NCBI GenBank assembly: GCA_029861955.1
Contig: JAOTYK010000006.1
Location: forward strand, 1-64,000
DNA length: 64,000 bases
DNA from: Acidobacteriota bacterium
GTDB lineage: Bacteria; Acidobacteriota; Polarisedimenticolia; Polarisedimenticolales; Polarisedimenticolaceae
Direction: 5' to 3'
Shown: positions 1 through 8,431 of the stretch, piece after piece
Numbering within the stretch: the stretch's first letter is position 1
How the letters are laid out: each line of letters starts with the position of its first letter
Position numbers and translations under genes: made by a program
Notes under the pieces: generated by a model
What the model saw: only the letters and a program-made list of their open reading frames with translations
What the model was told of the DNA's origin: nothing
Database searches by the model: none

Positions 1-157
1 TTGAGGGGGGGGGTGAGGCCGATTCTGCTGCATCGATGCAGGATGACCGATTCGGTGCTCGCCACGTGCCATCCGGGACGGTCGGCATATATTGATGGGG
101 GGAGGGACGTCGATCGGCCGCTCGATCGGGCCCCGGCCCCTTTTCACGGAGTTCGCA

Positions 158-1159
158 ATGATTGCCCGATTTTTGGCCCTGATCTTACTCACGACGATTT
201 CGGGGGCCATGGCGACCGATCCGCCGGCGGAGAAGTCCGTCTCCCCCGAGAGTCGCCCACGGGGGATCGCGAGTCATACGGCGATCTCCGATGAGCGGAT
301 CGACGAGTTGCTGGCACTCCATCACACCGAGACCGACAACGTTCGCCTGGTGCTTCTACCGGTCGTCGTGACCAACAAAAAGGGTCGGGTCGTCGAAGGG
401 CTCGGCCTCCAGGACTTCGCGCTTTCCGAGGACCGTGTCCCACAGCAGATCGAGCACCTGTTCACGGAGGAGGATGTCCCGATCTCCCTGGCGTTTCTCT
501 TGGACCTGTCGGGCAGCATGGCCCAGGAGGAGAAGCTCGAAGAGGCCAAACACGCGATCCAGGTATTCGTCCATTCGCTGCAGTCCGACGATCGATTCGG
601 GTTGATCGGGTTTGCCGATCGCCAGGTCACGTGGATTACCGAGTTTACGGGCGACATCGATAACTTCGATCGCCGACTCGGGGTTCAGGAGGGGTACGGA
701 CAGACCGCTCTCTTCGACGCGATCGCCGCCACTCCCGGCCTCGTCGATGGCTCCGTCGAGGGGCGGAAGGCGATCGTCCTGATCACCGACGGAAACGATA
801 ATTCCAGCAAACTCGACAAGTTCAGCGCGGTGGCGCTGGCTCGACGGGTCCCGGTGCCGATCTACACGATCGGCTTCTCCTCGATCTCCTCCGGAGTCCT
901 GCCTCGTGGTTACGTCCCGAAGAGCCTGCAGGCTATCTCCCGATTCTCCGAGGAAACCGGGGGAAATCTCTTCGTCGTTCATGATCCAAGTGACCTGAAA
1001 GAGGCAGTTCTGAGAATCCAGTCGGAGCTGCGGACCCAGTATGTCGTGAGCTATCGCCCCACCCGGCAGCTCTGGGACGGCTCCTTCCGCAAGATCAAAC
1101 TATCGGCCGGAAAACAGCGAATCGTCCACACCCGCACCGGCTACTACGCCCAGCCCTAG
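158..1159 (+). CDS. Secreted VWA-domain protein (VWFA-related Acidobacterial type)
   Basis: Probable secreted protein of 333 residues. The N-terminus MIARFLALILLTTISGAMA is a signal peptide. The start at 158 was chosen because an ACGGAG ribosome-binding site lies 5-6 nt upstream; the open frame reaches back to 92 but those residues look non-coding. A von Willebrand factor A domain covers about residues 108-300, with a MIDAS metal site: DLSGS at 116-120, a following GQTALFDAI threonine and LITDGNDN. This matches the VWFA-related family (TIGR03436) that is abundant in Acidobacteriota, where it presumably mediates protein-protein contacts outside the inner membrane. It stands alone, 114 bp ahead of an OmpA-type lipoprotein. 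The exact ligand is unknown. Confidence 0.9.
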   Translation: MIARFLALILLTTISGAMATDPPAEKSVSPESRPRGIASHTAISDERIDELLALHHTETDNVRLVLLPVVVTNKKGRVVEGLGLQDFALSEDRVPQQIEHLFTEEDVPISLAFLLDLSGSMAQEEKLEEAKHAIQVFVHSLQSDDRFGLIGFADRQVTWITEFTGDIDNFDRRLGVQEGYGQTALFDAIAATPGLVDGSVEGRKAIVLITDGNDNSSKLDKFSAVALARRVPVPIYTIGFSSISSGVLPRGYVPKSLQAISRFSEETGGNLFVVHDPSDLKEAVLRIQSELRTQYVVSYRPTRQLWDGSFRKIKLSAGKQRIVHTRTGYYAQP

Positions 1160-1273
1160 GCCCTCACCCGCAGGGGTTTGCAACAAACGGCGGTGGCCGT
1201 TAGAGTTGCCCCAGACGCCGGTGCCCGGTGCTGCGTCCTAAAGGTCAAGTTCCCTACACGGATGAGGAGTCCC

Positions 1274-1927
1274 ATGATGCGTCGACATACCGTCCTGATC
1301 GCCGTCCTTGCCGCTGCAGTGCTGGCGGGGCAGGGCTGCGTGACGAAAAAACTATTCAGAAAGAACGTCGAAGAGAACGACACCCGCGTCGGCACTGTCG
1401 AGAGCAGCGTCGAGGCCAACCAACGACGGATTGGCGACCTGAAGACGGAGACTGATCAGAAGATCAGCGACCTCGAGGGCGAGACCGCGAAGGCTCGTCA
1501 GGCCGGTGAGCAGGCGATGGGTCGTGCCGATACGGCGTACGAAGTTGCCGAGCGTGCGGAACGCGGTCGCTTGCTCTGGAGCGTGACGTTGACGGATGAC
1601 AGTGTCCGTTTCACGTTTGGCGAAGCTTCGATCCCCAGCGAGGCCGCCGCGGTGCTCGATGACCTCGCGTCGAACATCAAGGATTACGGCAAGGCCGTCT
1701 ACATCGAGATCGAGGGTCATACCGACGCGACAGGTGACGAGGCGTGGAACGTGAGCCTCGGCGAGAAGCGGGCCATGGCCGTTCGCAACTACCTCGCCAG
1801 CCACGGTAATATTCCGCTTCATGCGATGAACACGATCTCGATGGGCGAGTCCCAGCCGGTCGCGGATAACTCGACGTCCGCAGGTCGAGCACAGAATCGT
1901 CGCGTCGTGGTTCGAGTTCTCGAATAG
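1274..1927 (+). CDS. OmpA-family peptidoglycan-binding lipoprotein
   Basis: A 217-residue Pal-like protein. It starts at 1274 after GAGGAG (5 nt spacing). The hydrophobic leader ends in LAGQGC, an imperfect lipobox, so lipidation is likely but not certain. Residues about 30-95 are charged and helical, a probable coiled coil. The C-terminal 110 residues are an OmpA domain: IEGHTDATG, then LGEKRAMAVRNYL and AQNRRVVVRV carry the Asp and Arg that bind meso-diaminopimelate in this family. It should tether the outer membrane to peptidoglycan. A terminator hairpin follows at 1961, so the transcript probably ends here. Confidence 0.9.
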   Translation: MMRRHTVLIAVLAAAVLAGQGCVTKKLFRKNVEENDTRVGTVESSVEANQRRIGDLKTETDQKISDLEGETAKARQAGEQAMGRADTAYEVAERAERGRLLWSVTLTDDSVRFTFGEASIPSEAAAVLDDLASNIKDYGKAVYIEIEGHTDATGDEAWNVSLGEKRAMAVRNYLASHGNIPLHAMNTISMGESQPVADNSTSAGRAQNRRVVVRVLE

Positions 1928-1960
1928 AGACCCGAGTCCACAGCTAGAGAGTTCATTCGA

Positions 1961-1989
1961 GAGCCGGGTCCTGAAGGGCCCGGCTCTTT
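1961..1989 (+). terminator. Rho-independent terminator after the OmpA gene
   Basis: The arms GAGCCGGGTCC and GGGCCCGGCTC form an 11-bp stem with one G-U pair and a TGAA loop, followed by TTT. It lies 33 nt after the OmpA stop codon. Confidence 0.8.
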
Positions 1990-2038
1990 CCGTGTCATGG
2001 GGTTTGACCCGCCGCTCCAATCGCCTTATAAGTCCTTC

Positions 2039-3913
2039 ATGTCCCGAGATTTCCGTCGCTGGTTGGCCGATCGTATCGTCGTCTTCGATGGCGCGATGGG
2101 GACCGTGCTCTACAGCCAGGGTGTTTTCATCAATCGGTGCTTCGACGAGTTGTGTGTCTCGTCGCCGTCGTCGGTTCTCGATGTCCATCGAAGCTACGTC
2201 AACGCCGGCGTCGATGTCATCGAGACCAATACCTTCGGCGCGACCCGCCCGAAACTGGATCAGCACGGATTCGGGGACCGTGTCGCCGAGATCAACGAGG
2301 CCGGTGCCAGGCTGGCACGGGAGGCCGCCGGCGAGAAGATCCTCGTGGCCGGAGCGATGGGTCCGCTGGGTGTTCGGATCGAGCCCTGGGGGCCTACATC
2401 GACCGACGAGGCGAGTGAGTTCTTCCGGGAACAGGTCGCCGCACTGCTGGCCGGAGGGGTCGATCTGTTTTCCGTGGAAACGTTCTCGGACCTCACGGAG
2501 ATCGAGGCGGCGATTCGAGCGATACGCGGCCTCAGCGATCTACCGATCGTGGCCCAGCTCACGATTGATGACGACGGGACCAGTCTTGAGGGTGCGCCAC
2601 CGGCGGTATTCGGCCCGCGACTCAACGGGCTCGATGTCGATGCGATTGGCGTGAATTGTTCCGTAGGGCCGGCGGCGATGCTAAAGGCTGTCGAGAATCT
2701 AATCGATCTGGTCGACAAGCCGGTCATCGCGCAACCCAATGCCGGCAAGCCCCGTGTCGTCGAAGATCGGAACTTCTATCTTTGCAGCCCGGAGTACATG
2801 GCCACGTTCGCGCGACGGATGATCCGCGCCGGCGCACGGATCGTCGGCGGGTGCTGTGGAACCACGCCGGAACATCTGAAAGCGATCCGACGTGCGGTGC
2901 GAGCCGAGGAACCCGCCCGTCGTCGTTCGACCGTGACGGTCGAAGAGACGGAATCCCACGACGACGCGGTTGAGCCGGTTCCGTTCACCCAGCGATCACG
3001 GTTCGCGAAAGCGATCGCCGCCGGGACGACGGTCGTCAGCGTCGAGATGCTGCCGCCGAAAGGACACGACCTGACCCGCAACTTGCGGGGTGCCGCTCGC
3101 CTCCATCAGACCGGAGTCGATGTGATCAACATTCCGGATGGCCCCCGGGCCTCTGCTCGCATGAGTCCGATGGCGATGGCCGTTCGACTTGAAAACGAGA
3201 TCGGGATCGAGTCTCTGATCCACTACTGTTGCCGCGATCGCAACCTCCTGGGGATGCAATCCGATCTCCTCGGTGCCCATTCGTTCGGACTCCGCAATCT
3301 TCTGGTGATCACGGGCGATCCGCCCAAACTCGGTGATTATCCGGACGCTACGGCGGTCTTTGACGTGGACGCGATCGGCCTCACGAACATGGTCAGCCGT
3401 CTGAACCACGGGCTTGACGTGGGTGGCAATAAGATCGGGGAGCCGACCGCGTTCTGCATGGGCGTGGGAGTCGATCCTTGCTACCCGGACTTGAAGCGCG
3501 AGATCGCTCGCTTCGAGTGGAAAGTCGAGGCCGGTGCCGAGTACTGCATCACTCAGCCGGTGTTCGATACGGAAGCACTCCTGTCGTTCCTCGAGCAGGT
3601 CAAGCATGTCCGCATCCCGGTGATCGCCGGGATCTGGCCGCTCGTCTCCTATCGAAATGCCGAGTTCATGAACAACGAGGTGCCGGGGGTCAACGTCCCG
3701 GCTTGGATCCTTGAGCGCATGCGAGGCGTCGAGACGCGGGAGGCTGCCCGCTACGAGGGGACGCAGATCGCGCAGGAGATGCTGGAACAGCTGCTCCCCC
3801 ACGTACAGGGCGTGCAGATCGCCGCGCCGTTCGGTCGAGTCGAGACCGCCATCGATGTCGCGTCGGTGATTCCGAAGGAGCGCCGCACGGCGCCACCGGA
3901 AGAATCCGACTGA
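2039..3913 (+). CDS. Bifunctional homocysteine S-methyltransferase / methylenetetrahydrofolate reductase
   Basis: A two-domain methionine/one-carbon enzyme of about 624 residues, like Bacillus YitJ. Residues 1-285 are a homocysteine S-methyltransferase domain with the opening VVFDGAMGT, a GVNCSVGP motif and the zinc-binding GGCCGTTP near residue 270. Residues about 318-600 are a MTHFR domain (VSVEMLPPKGHD, ITQPVFD) that reduces 5,10-methylene-THF to 5-methyl-THF. The cobalamin-binding and reactivation domains of MetH are absent. The start at 2039 gives the family's usual short lead into DGAMGT. An upstream ATG at 1997 is possible but sits close to the preceding terminator. The fusion couples methyl-group production with its use. 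Confidence 0.92.
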   Translation: MSRDFRRWLADRIVVFDGAMGTVLYSQGVFINRCFDELCVSSPSSVLDVHRSYVNAGVDVIETNTFGATRPKLDQHGFGDRVAEINEAGARLAREAAGEKILVAGAMGPLGVRIEPWGPTSTDEASEFFREQVAALLAGGVDLFSVETFSDLTEIEAAIRAIRGLSDLPIVAQLTIDDDGTSLEGAPPAVFGPRLNGLDVDAIGVNCSVGPAAMLKAVENLIDLVDKPVIAQPNAGKPRVVEDRNFYLCSPEYMATFARRMIRAGARIVGGCCGTTPEHLKAIRRAVRAEEPARRRSTVTVEETESHDDAVEPVPFTQRSRFAKAIAAGTTVVSVEMLPPKGHDLTRNLRGAARLHQTGVDVINIPDGPRASARMSPMAMAVRLENEIGIESLIHYCCRDRNLLGMQSDLLGAHSFGLRNLLVITGDPPKLGDYPDATAVFDVDAIGLTNMVSRLNHGLDVGGNKIGEPTAFCMGVGVDPCYPDLKREIARFEWKVEAGAEYCITQPVFDTEALLSFLEQVKHVRIPVIAGIWPLVSYRNAEFMNNEVPGVNVPAWILERMRGVETREAARYEGTQIAQEMLEQLLPHVQGVQIAAPFGRVETAIDVASVIPKERRTAPPEESD

Positions 3914-4071
3914 TACCCAGAGAGAACTGACTGTCCCCGCCGGGCGACACCTCCCCACCGACGGGCGCCCAATTCCCCGAGAATAGGCCACTTCTGCGGC
4001 TGGCCCGACCCTTGCAATATGAGTTCATCGACTTGCTAGCCGGCGCATGGAGCGCCCGAAGAGGAAGAACG

Positions 4072-4806
4072 ATGAGACGAACTATCCCGATCCTGGCAGT
4101 GACCGCCCTGGCCTTGATGGGCCTCTCCACCGCGTTGGCAGATCCGATCTCCGCAGGACGCCCCGACCGCGGTTTTCAGGTTCGCGTCGGTGCGTTCATG
4201 CCGGACGGTGGTGGAGACTTCTGGGACGACAACGAAGATGTCTTCACGCTGAACGCGGGCGATTTCGATGATTTCAATCTCGGTGTGACCTACCTGTACG
4301 GCTGGAGTAACCACCTCGAATTCGGTGTCAACCTCGACTTCTTCGACGCGACGGTCCTCTCGGAGTACCAGGCGTTCACCGATGGAGCGGGCTTTCCGAT
4401 CTTCCATGACACTCGCCTGGCGACCGTGCCACTGACGGCAGACGTACGGTTCATCCCCGGCGGTCGTTTCAGCAATCGCGGGCGGGGTCAGTTTGAAACG
4501 CGCCCCATGCTCTTCGTCGGCGCCGGTGCCGGGATCAACTTCTGGGAATACGAAGAATTCGGTGACTTCATCGACTTCGATGACCCGGCGCAGCCCATCG
4601 TGTTTGGCGTCTTCGCCGATCGCGGAACGGCATTCGAGACCCACGTCCTGGCAGGCTTCGAGTTTCCCATTTCTCCCCGAGTCAACATCCTCGGCGAGGG
4701 CCGATACACCTGGTCCGACGACACCCTGAACGACGACTTCGCCGGGCTCGGCAAGATCGAGTTGGGCGGCGCGTCAGCGAGCGTCGGTGTCTCGGTCCGC
4801 TTCTGA
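4072..4806 (+). CDS. Small outer-membrane beta-barrel protein
   Basis: A 244-residue protein with a signal peptide ending at ALA (about residue 23) and a body of alternating polar and aromatic strands such as FNLGVTYLYGWSN and HVLAGFEFPISPR. It ends in SVGVSVRF, with a C-terminal Phe as expected for insertion by the BAM complex. GAGGAAGA lies 4 nt before the ATG. It resembles the OmpA/OmpW-like eight-stranded barrel class. No ligand can be inferred. It is a single gene facing the receiver/M23 operon, with a shared hairpin between them. Confidence 0.8.
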   Translation: MRRTIPILAVTALALMGLSTALADPISAGRPDRGFQVRVGAFMPDGGGDFWDDNEDVFTLNAGDFDDFNLGVTYLYGWSNHLEFGVNLDFFDATVLSEYQAFTDGAGFPIFHDTRLATVPLTADVRFIPGGRFSNRGRGQFETRPMLFVGAGAGINFWEYEEFGDFIDFDDPAQPIVFGVFADRGTAFETHVLAGFEFPISPRVNILGEGRYTWSDDTLNDDFAGLGKIELGGASASVGVSVRF

Positions 4807-4820
4807 TCTGGTTTCGACTT

Positions 4821-4873
4821 GTGGACCGGAGGGCGTCAATTCTCTACCCCACGCCATGCGCTCTCCGGTTCAC
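4821..4873. terminator. Nested hairpin between convergent genes (possible bidirectional terminator)
   Basis: The outer arms GTGGACCGGAG (4821-4831) and CTCCGGTTCAC (4863-4873) pair over 11 positions with one G-U. Inside, GGCGT (4832-4836) pairs with ACGCC (4851-4855). The structure fills most of the 85-bp gap between two convergent genes. There is no strong T tract. Confidence 0.55.
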
Positions 4874-4891
4874 AAATTTCAGGGCTGACGC

Positions 4892-5578
4892 CTACTCTTC
4901 GCCGTCGGGTTCGATGCCTAGCAGGCTGTCGACCTTTCGTGCGAGCGATTCCCCGACATTCATACCCTTGATGACGATGTCATCGGCGCCGAGGCGATGG
5001 AGTTCATCCCACGAGTCGCCATACATCTCGGACTCGTCCTTGGCGGTGTAGATCAGGATGCTGCAGGGCTTCTCCGGGAACGAGCGGAGGAGATCGATTC
5101 CGGACTCACCGCCATCGAGCGTGAGGTCGAGCACCATCAGATCGATGCCGCCGCCGCGAAGGATGTCGTAGGCCTGCTGTCGAGTCTCGGCCGTCCGAAC
5201 TTCGTAGTTGTCCTTAAGCGCATCACTGGCGATCTCACGAAAATATGCCATGTCCTCGACGATGAGCACGGTCGGGCGCGCCGGGGCCCCGCGGGGTGAC
5301 TCCTGGCTGCCCGGTTCGAAGTGGAGGCTGCAGCGGGGGCAAACCACCTGACCCACCGCCGGCGGAGCGAGGGTTGCCGTCTCCGTCTCCGTCGCCGTGG
5401 CTGTGGCTGTGGCGGAGGCAGAGGCGAGTGGCGCTGCCGCTTCCGGACCTGACGTCGCGGCGACGCCCGTGGTGGAGATCGGCGAATGACAATCCGGGCA
5501 GGGGAACCCCTGACCCAGCGATTGTTCGTCCACCAGGAATCCCTTGCTGCAATGTTCGCATCGGATCTCGAATTTCAT
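4892..5578 (-). CDS. Zinc-ribbon plus receiver-domain response regulator
   Basis: A 228-residue cytoplasmic regulator. The N-terminal 35 residues form a four-cysteine zinc ribbon (C7, C10, C27, C30), and a second CxxC occurs at 80-83. Between them is a low-complexity Ala/Thr/Glu linker. Residues 102-224 are a receiver domain with acidic pair E108-D109, phosphoacceptor D151 (LMVLDLTLDG), a switch Thr (YTAKDE) and a conserved Lys (VIKG), so it should be phosphorylatable. There is no DNA-binding domain. Its start overlaps the stop of the M23 peptidase gene by four bases (ATGA), which implies coupled translation. Partner kinase and output are unknown. Confidence 0.85.
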   Translation of the reverse strand: MKFEIRCEHCSKGFLVDEQSLGQGFPCPDCHSPISTTGVAATSGPEAAAPLASASATATATATETETATLAPPAVGQVVCPRCSLHFEPGSQESPRGAPARPTVLIVEDMAYFREIASDALKDNYEVRTAETRQQAYDILRGGGIDLMVLDLTLDGGESGIDLLRSFPEKPCSILIYTAKDESEMYGDSWDELHRLGADDIVIKGMNVGESLARKVDSLLGIEPDGEE

Positions 5579-6327
5579 CGTCCGGGTCCTCCGGCAATTC
5601 GTAGCAGGAGCGGATCGATCGGCGCATCGTTTCGTCGCAATTCGAAGTGGCAGTGCGGGCCCGTAGCGTTGCCGGATTGTCCCAATCGGGCGATGGGCGT
5701 CCCGCGGGTCACGCGCTGACCTACTCGGACCAGCAGTTCCGAGTTGTGTGCGTAGAGCGTTTGTAGGCCGTGGCCATGATCAAGCATCACGGTCTTTCCG
5801 TAGCCACGCATGCCGCTGCCGCTGTAGGTGACCCGGCCGTCGAGCGACGCAACGATCTTCGCCCCGTAACCCGCCTGGACATCGATCCCCATGTGGCGTC
5901 GGCCCCCACGCGGAGCACCAAACTCGGATATCAGTCGCCCGCCCGGGACGGGCCACGCCCATTCGTTTCCGTCGATCGATTCGACGACGCGGCGTTCGCC
6001 GGTCGATGAGCCGCGAGGGTCGGCGGGGTAGTCCGGGATCACTCGAAGCGTGTGTGCGCCCGGAATCCAGAGGGGCTGTCCGATCTCGAGCGGGATTTCG
6101 GTGTCGATGTGGTTGACCGCGATCAGCGCGTCGACCGTTAGCCCGTAGGCCGTGGCGATGCGCCAGAGCGTCTGACCCGCCAGAACGTCGTGGTACAGCC
6201 CAGCCCGATCCGGGAGCGTCTCGCCAACGGTGGAGGGTTGGAAGGCGGCCTGTCGACCGGCGCAACCCGCCGTCGCACCGATCAGCAGCGCGACCGCGAA
6301 CCCGAGTTTCTTACACCGACAGTTCAT
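5575..6327 (-). CDS. LysM and M23 metallopeptidase domain lipoprotein
   Basis: A cell-wall hydrolase or amidase activator of about 250 residues, NlpD/EnvC-like. A hydrophobic leader ends at GATAGC, a likely lipidation site. A LysM module (AGQTLWRIATAYGL to LWIPG, about residues 45-92) binds glycan. The C-terminal M23 domain keeps the zinc ligands HMGID and HCHFE and is probably an active endopeptidase, unlike degenerate NlpD. The start at 6327 fits a minus-strand promoter at 6356-6384; upstream in-frame ATGs at 6360 and 6369 would lie at or before the expected transcription start, though ATG 6351 remains possible. It is the first gene of a two-gene operon with the zinc-ribbon receiver protein. 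Confidence 0.88.
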   Translation of the reverse strand: MNCRCKKLGFAVALLIGATAGCAGRQAAFQPSTVGETLPDRAGLYHDVLAGQTLWRIATAYGLTVDALIAVNHIDTEIPLEIGQPLWIPGAHTLRVIPDYPADPRGSSTGERRVVESIDGNEWAWPVPGGRLISEFGAPRGGRRHMGIDVQAGYGAKIVASLDGRVTYSGSGMRGYGKTVMLDHGHGLQTLYAHNSELLVRVGQRVTRGTPIARLGQSGNATGPHCHFELRRNDAPIDPLLLRIAGGPGR

Positions 6328-6355
6328 ATATGTAAAATTCCGATTCTCCATATAA

Positions 6356-6384
6356 ATCATAAACCCCAAAGAGGTCCCAGTCCA
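6356..6384 (-). promoter_or_regulatory. Probable sigma70-type promoter of the M23/receiver operon
   Basis: Reading the minus strand, TGGACT (6384-6379) is followed by a 17-nt spacer and TATGAT (6361-6356) in an unusually AT-rich patch. The predicted transcript start would be about 20 nt ahead of the chosen ATG at 6327. Confidence 0.5.
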
Positions 6385-6490
6385 GCATGAAATAAAGCCC
6401 CGGTTCTCGGGTACTCATCGTCGGGGGGGATTCATTCCCACCTTGAGACGACTGCTAGACTGAGCCTCGTTCCCACCAAGGAGAAGATGT

Positions 6491-7480
6491 ATGAGTGATC
6501 CGAATATTCGGGGGGTTCCTCGGCCGCCCAACTTCAAGCCACCCCAGTTTTCACCACGATGGATCCTGACCGCCGCCCTGGGGATTGTGGTCCTGGTCAT
6601 GGTGTTCTCGATGGGACATTCGATCCAACCCGAAGAGCTCGGCGTCGTCACGACGTTTGGAAGCTACAGCCGGACGATCGAACCGGGATTCCGGGTGACC
6701 TGGCCCGCACCGATTCAGAAGGTGCAGAAGGTCCCAGTCCAGAGACAACTCAAGCAAGAGTTCGGTTTCCGTACCGTACGGGCGGACACGCGTAGTCAGT
6801 TCGACTCCCGATCGTTTGCGGAAGAGTCGTTGATGCTCACCGGCGATCTGAACGTGGCCGAGGTCAGCTGGATCACCCAGTATCGCATCGACGACCCGTT
6901 CAAGTATCTCTTCAAGGTCGATCGGGTCAGTCACACCTTCCGCGATATGAACGAGGCCATCATGCGTGCGGTCATCGGCGACCGCAGCGTCACCGAAGTT
7001 CTGACGGTCGGTCGCCAGGAGATCGCCTCCGAGGTCGAAGTTCGATTGCAGGAACTTTGCGATAGCTACGAAACCGGGATCAAGGTGGACCAGATCGTCC
7101 TACAGGACGTCACCCCGCCGGACGAGGTCAAGCCGTCGTTCAACGAGGTCAACCAGGCGCAGCAGGAGAAGGAACGACTGATCAACGAAGCCCGTTCCGA
7201 ATTCAACCGGATCATCCCGCGTGCCCGCGGCGAAGCGCAGCAGGTGCTTCAGGAAGCCGAGGGCTATGCCACGAATCGGGTGAACCGTGCAAAGGGCGAT
7301 GCAGCTCTGTTCAACGAGCTGCTTAGCGCATACAAGCGAGCGCCGGATGTCACACGTCGTCGTATTTATCTGGAGGCGATGCAGGACATCTACCCGACCA
7401 TCAAGACCAAGGTGGTCATCGACGCCGACCTGAAGGGGCTTCTACCGCTCCTGAACCTCGGCGGGGAGACAAAGCCATGA
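6491..7480 (+). CDS. hflK: HflK, SPFH/band-7 membrane protein
   Basis: A 329-residue prohibitin-type protein. A membrane anchor at about 30-48 follows a short Pro-rich cytoplasmic tail. The band-7 domain begins at EELGVVTTFGSY and runs through the VQKVPVQRQ region; a long helical stretch (EVNQAQQEKERLINEAR) follows. In Gram-negative bacteria HflK and HflC form a cage around the FtsH protease in the inner membrane and modulate turnover of membrane proteins. AAGGAGA sits 6 nt before the ATG. The stop overlaps the hflC start by four bases. FtsH itself is not in the window. Confidence 0.92.
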   Translation: MSDPNIRGVPRPPNFKPPQFSPRWILTAALGIVVLVMVFSMGHSIQPEELGVVTTFGSYSRTIEPGFRVTWPAPIQKVQKVPVQRQLKQEFGFRTVRADTRSQFDSRSFAEESLMLTGDLNVAEVSWITQYRIDDPFKYLFKVDRVSHTFRDMNEAIMRAVIGDRSVTEVLTVGRQEIASEVEVRLQELCDSYETGIKVDQIVLQDVTPPDEVKPSFNEVNQAQQEKERLINEARSEFNRIIPRARGEAQQVLQEAEGYATNRVNRAKGDAALFNELLSAYKRAPDVTRRRIYLEAMQDIYPTIKTKVVIDADLKGLLPLLNLGGETKP

Positions 7481-8412
7481 AGAAACTAGGTGGTCTCTTC
7501 ATATTCATACTCGTCGTCGCGGCGGTCATCGTGGCCACCGGTTCGCTCTACGTGGTGGACGAGACGCAGCAGGTCGTCATCACGAGATTCGGTGAGCCGA
7601 TCGGCGAGCCGATCACGACACCGGGCCTGAAATTGAAATTCCCCTTCGTCGACACGGTGAATCGATTCGAGAAGAGATTCCTTGCCTGGGACGGCGATCG
7701 CAATCAGCTTCCCACCAAGGACAAACGATTCATCTACGTCGATACCTACGCGCGTTGGAGAATCACCGATCCGTTGAAGTTCTTCCAGCGTCTGCGAGAC
7801 GTACGTGGTGCCCAGTCGCGTCTGGACGATATCCTCGACGGTGAGACGCGTAACACGATTGCGCGATACCACCTGATCGAGGTTGTGCGTAGCACCAACC
7901 GCGAGTTCAAGGCCAACGACGATCTGGTGGAAAGCAACGATCGCGTGATCGAGGCCATCACCTTTGGTCGCGGCAAGTTGACCGAGGAAGTACTCGCGAC
8001 CGCACAGACCCGCGTGGGGGATCTCGGCATCGAGATCCTCGATTTCCGGTTCAAGCGCCTGAACTACGTCAACGAGGTCCGTCAAGAGGTCTACGCTCGA
8101 ATGATCTCCGAAAGGAATCGGATCGCCGAGAAGTTCAGAGCCGAGGGTGCGGGCGAAGCCGCTCGCATCAGTGGTGAGAAGGACAAGGTGTTGAAGGAGA
8201 TCCAGTCCGAGGCCTACCGCGATGCGCAGATTATCAAGGGCAAGGCGGACGCCGAGGCCGCAGATCTCTATGCCGCGGCGTACAACCGGGATCCGGATTT
8301 CTATCGGTTCATGAAATCGATGGAGGTTCTCGAGAACACACTGGACAGCAACACCACGCTGTTACTCGGAACCGACGGTGATCTACTTCGCTATCTCGAG
8401 AGGATGCGCTGA
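7477..8412 (+). CDS. hflC: HflC, SPFH/band-7 membrane protein
   Basis: A 311-residue partner of HflK. One N-terminal transmembrane helix (FIFILVVAAVIVATG) is followed by a band-7 domain opening with VDETQQVVITRFGEPIG and a helical tail (MISERNRIAEKFRAEGAGEA) typical of HflC. The ATGA overlap with hflK implies equimolar synthesis of the two subunits. The closing region MEVLENTLDSNTTLLL matches the family. It should act in the inner membrane with the C-terminal part in the periplasm. Confidence 0.92.
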   Translation: MKKLGGLFIFILVVAAVIVATGSLYVVDETQQVVITRFGEPIGEPITTPGLKLKFPFVDTVNRFEKRFLAWDGDRNQLPTKDKRFIYVDTYARWRITDPLKFFQRLRDVRGAQSRLDDILDGETRNTIARYHLIEVVRSTNREFKANDDLVESNDRVIEAITFGRGKLTEEVLATAQTRVGDLGIEILDFRFKRLNYVNEVRQEVYARMISERNRIAEKFRAEGAGEAARISGEKDKVLKEIQSEAYRDAQIIKGKADAEAADLYAAAYNRDPDFYRFMKSMEVLENTLDSNTTLLLGTDGDLLRYLERMR

Positions 8413-8431
8413 CGCTAGCGGGGAGTCCCAC

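Noticed and set aside
1-294. Open frame at the left edge of the window
   Set aside because: It runs into the VWA gene in another frame, has no family features and no ribosome-binding site. The first 157 bases look intergenic, with only a weak TATATT box near 86.
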